DNA of 64,000 nucleotides from Turnera subulata (lineage: Eukaryota > Streptophyta > Magnoliopsida > Malpighiales > Passifloraceae), in the NCBI GenBank assembly GCA_028386065.3, contig JAKUCV010004762.1:5275-69274 (forward strand), given 5' to 3'. Positions 61,901 through 64,000 of this stretch are shown in pieces. A program made the translations under genes and the position numbers. Position 1 is the stretch's first letter; every line of letters starts with the position of its first letter. Below the pieces are notes generated by a model that saw only the letters and a program-made list of their open reading frames with translations, was not told the DNA's origin and did not search any database.

Positions 61901-62742
61901 CAAATTTAAGGCAACGCATCAACAGCTTAAGAACTGGCATTGCATCCTCAGCATACGAACAACAGAATGCCGCCATAGACGATACTAACTGCCTAGCAAA
62001 AAAGGATGACGAAGAATCCGAAACTGATATCCGTAGGATCGAAAAATTCAAAAAAGGTCTCAAGAATTCACAAACTTCCGGCATCCCCAACCGCCTACCA
62101 TGTTCCATGAACAGCAACACTTGCCGAACCAATTCAGATTGAACCTCAATTCTACAAGACAATATCTGCAATCCATAAAACAAACAGCACAACATTGTCA
62201 CTCAAATTACACATTTCACCATCGGAAAATCACACAGTGCAACCACTAACTTAGAAACATACAGAGACTTCAAAACTAATAAACCGCGAAATTAGAAAAT
62301 CAAAATGTACTGGTTTGTTGGACTTTAAGTCAAACTCAAGCTCGCTGACCTTAATGAACGGATGATTGTCGGGACTAACGGAACGCAACGGCCCGTATCT
62401 CCGCTCAAACCCGAACCGGACGAGGAACCCCAGGGCTTTAACGAATAAACCGACGAACTTAGGTTCAGATCCTTCTAATGCCGACTGGAGCTCCAGAAAC
62501 CCGGTGGAGAGGTCCCATTTGGAGTCCGAGACGAGGCGGCAGACCTCGCGGACGGACTGGTCGACGACGGCCGGGGAGGCGGAGTGGAGGCAGCGGGTGA
62601 TGGCGTCCCTTCCCGGTTCGGAGTCGGGGCCGAGGTGAGTGGGGGCGGAGCGGAGCTTCGAGAAGATGGAAGTGACCGCGAATTTTTGGAGGGAAGGTTG
62701 TGGGACCCTGGTTTTTTCGAGTAGAGGAGTGTAGGAGTCCAT
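49986..62742 (-). CDS. RST1: RST1 (RESURRECTION1), focadhesin homolog
   Basis: Large helical-repeat protein; in Arabidopsis RST1 with RIPR supports the cytoplasmic RNA exosome, and mutants show wax and embryo defects. 25 exons: 62350-62742, 61881-62165, 61667-61750, 61286-61562, 60538-60791, 59944-60124, 59613-59803, 59397-59497, 58451-58526, 57575-57706, 57410-57491, 56729-56801, 56075-56243, 55781-55911, 55607-55698, 55262-55353, 54970-55185, 54795-54872, 54191-54373, 53178-54077, 52793-53089, 51606-52265, 51147-51297, 50843-51048, 49986-50345. They sum to 5664 bases, 1887 residues, close to the 1841 I recall for Arabidopsis. The N terminus ([20 protein letters not shown]) and [15 protein letters not shown] are near-identical to RST1. 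There are no catalytic motifs; Leu-rich helices throughout suit an armadillo/HEAT-like scaffold. Exon 14 ends inside ATGTAATAA, so retention of that intron would terminate translation at once. All phases agree, with no sign of decay. Confidence 0.93.
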
Positions 62743-63110
62743 CGTCGTTCTTTGCTTGCACTGACGGTGAAGGTAGAAGGGAGAGTTTAAACGAAAAAAA
62801 AGAAACGGGAGTGCAACAGAAAAAAGAAAAAACAAAACATAACAAAATACAGGCCCATGGCCCATATACTGGATATCATATACGAAGCGAGTCCAGCAGA
62901 AGCATCAATCAGCCCAAATCCAAGAGCATGGAAGTTGGACTCGGGTCAAATTGAACTCCACCAGTCCAAACTCTTCCCGTCACCACCAGAGAAAAGAAGA
63001 AAAGGAGAAAACTAGAAAAGCAAAAGCCAGCCCCCCCTTCTCCCTTCCTTTTCCCCTCCGTTCTCCGTCTTCTCCCCCTTTCTCTCTGAAATAGAGTCCA
63101 TAATCTATCA
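62743..63110. promoter_or_regulatory. Shared bidirectional promoter of RST1 and the APRF1-like gene
   Basis: Only 368 bases separate the two divergent start codons. There is no obvious TATA box; CT-rich and GA-rich tracts lie on both sides (around 62780-62840 and 63030-63090), as in TATA-less promoters of broadly expressed genes. Confidence 0.6.
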
Positions 63111-64000
63111 ATGGCGATGACGACGACACTCACTGAATTCGATGACGATTTGGTGCGCAGCATGGCCATTGGAGCCGTTTTCTCGGATTTCGTAAGCTCC
63201 CCGCTCCCTCCCTAAATCACTACTCAAAAGCGCAAACTCAAAATACTCTTATCAAACTCAAATTTATTACTTTTCTAATCCCTAAAAGTTACTGCACTGG
63301 AATACCTTAGCTACCATGGAATCCTTATACTTACCTCACCGCGAGGAAATTCAAGTGTGGAATTCGAAGAAAGTGTAATTTTTTTGCCCATGCTCGAAAT
63401 GCTTGATGTGTATCTTCCGTTGCTTATTTTTCAGGGAGGAAAGGTAAACTCACTTGACTTTCACCGGAAGGACGATTTGTTGGTTACTGCTAGCGAAGAT
63501 GATTCTGTTCGGCTTTATGACATTGCAAGTGCCAAGTAAGCTTTTTCATGTTTCTATAGTTAAAAACGAATTCGATTCCGTGTAAATGAAATTGAGGCAA
63601 TTCTTCTATTGATCGCATTAATTGGAGGATGGTATGGTCATGATAAGCTCGAGGATCAAGTGGAGAGATATCTAATTTAAGGTAATTGATTTTAGGTTGC
63701 TCAAGACTACGTTTCACAAGAAGCATGGTACTGATCGGATATGCTTTACCCACCACCCCAGCTCTGTTATTTGTTCCTCAAAATACGGTTTGGATTCTAC
63801 CGGAGGTGTGTTTATTACTATAAATTTAGTGTTTTTGGTGGCATTAGGAGAAAAAGTTGAAACTGAATCCGCTTTGCATAAGATAACTCTTTCTTTAGCT
63901 TTCCTTTTGCAGAATCTTTACGGTATCTATCAATGTATGATAATAGATGTCTCCGATACTTCAAAGGGCATAAAGAGAGGTACGGTTTCCTTCACTAATT
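63111..64000 (+). CDS. WD40 protein, APRF1/Swd2 (WDR82) type, 5' part
   Basis: Homologs are Swd2/WDR82 subunits that link H3K4 methyltransferase complexes and RNA 3'-end machinery; Arabidopsis APRF1 promotes flowering. Four exons are visible: 63111-63191, 63435-63535, 63696-63805 and 63913-63979, with correct phases, and the gene runs past the window. The protein begins with a short acidic leader (LTEFDDDLVRSM) and then a first WD repeat: VNSLDFHRKDDLLVTASEDD and SVRLYDIASAK. The next stretch TFHKKHGTDRICFTHHP and YLSMYDNRCLRYFKGHK is highly diagnostic of this family. The ATG at 63111 gives the conserved GAVF start; a second ATG two codons on would change little. Which of the APRF1/S2LB paralogs it is cannot be told from the fragment. 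Confidence 0.9.

Overview
The window is nuclear DNA of a flowering plant, most likely a core eudicot. Genes have many short introns with GT-AG borders, intergenic DNA is AT-rich, and the products are plant-specific families (chloroplast L12, GSK3/shaggy kinase, R2R3-MYB, RST1, pectin-degrading polygalacturonase). I assembled exon models by hand; in every complete multi-exon gene the exon lengths sum to an open frame with consistent phases. I cannot name the species.

Layout. 1-6.5 kb is repeat-rich: a gene fragment cut off by a one-base assembly gap, a near-identical 198-bp repeat pair, a 235-bp tandem duplication and three small transposons with visible target-site duplications. 6.6-10.6 kb holds a group I shaggy-like (GSK3) kinase on the minus strand with a leader intron. 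15.0-22.6 kb is a polygalacturonase locus: an intact gene, a minus-strand gene with a possible cystatin-like fold, then a decayed second polygalacturonase copy. 22.8-24.7 kb is peptide deformylase 1B (minus) and 26.7-29.1 kb is an ARF1 GTPase (plus). 29.1-34.9 kb is intergenic with a short LINE remnant. 35.0-37.7 kb is a MYB21/MYB24-type transcription factor. 37.7-43.9 kb is intergenic with a Stowaway-type MITE. 43.9-47.5 kb is a membrane-tailed monodehydroascorbate reductase. A tRNA-Pro(UGG) and an intronless chloroplast L12 gene follow. 50.0-62.7 kb is a 25-exon RST1/focadhesin homolog on the minus strand, facing a WD40 gene of the APRF1/Swd2 type across about 370 bp and running off the window end.

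The genes form no operon or pathway cluster; this is an ordinary gene-dense plant region. No clearly new biological system was found. The points most worth a second look are the polygalacturonase duplication with its conserved GC-AG intron, the unclassified protein between the two copies, tandem in-frame splice donors in the kinase gene, the shared RST1/APRF1 promoter, and several transposons delimited to the base.
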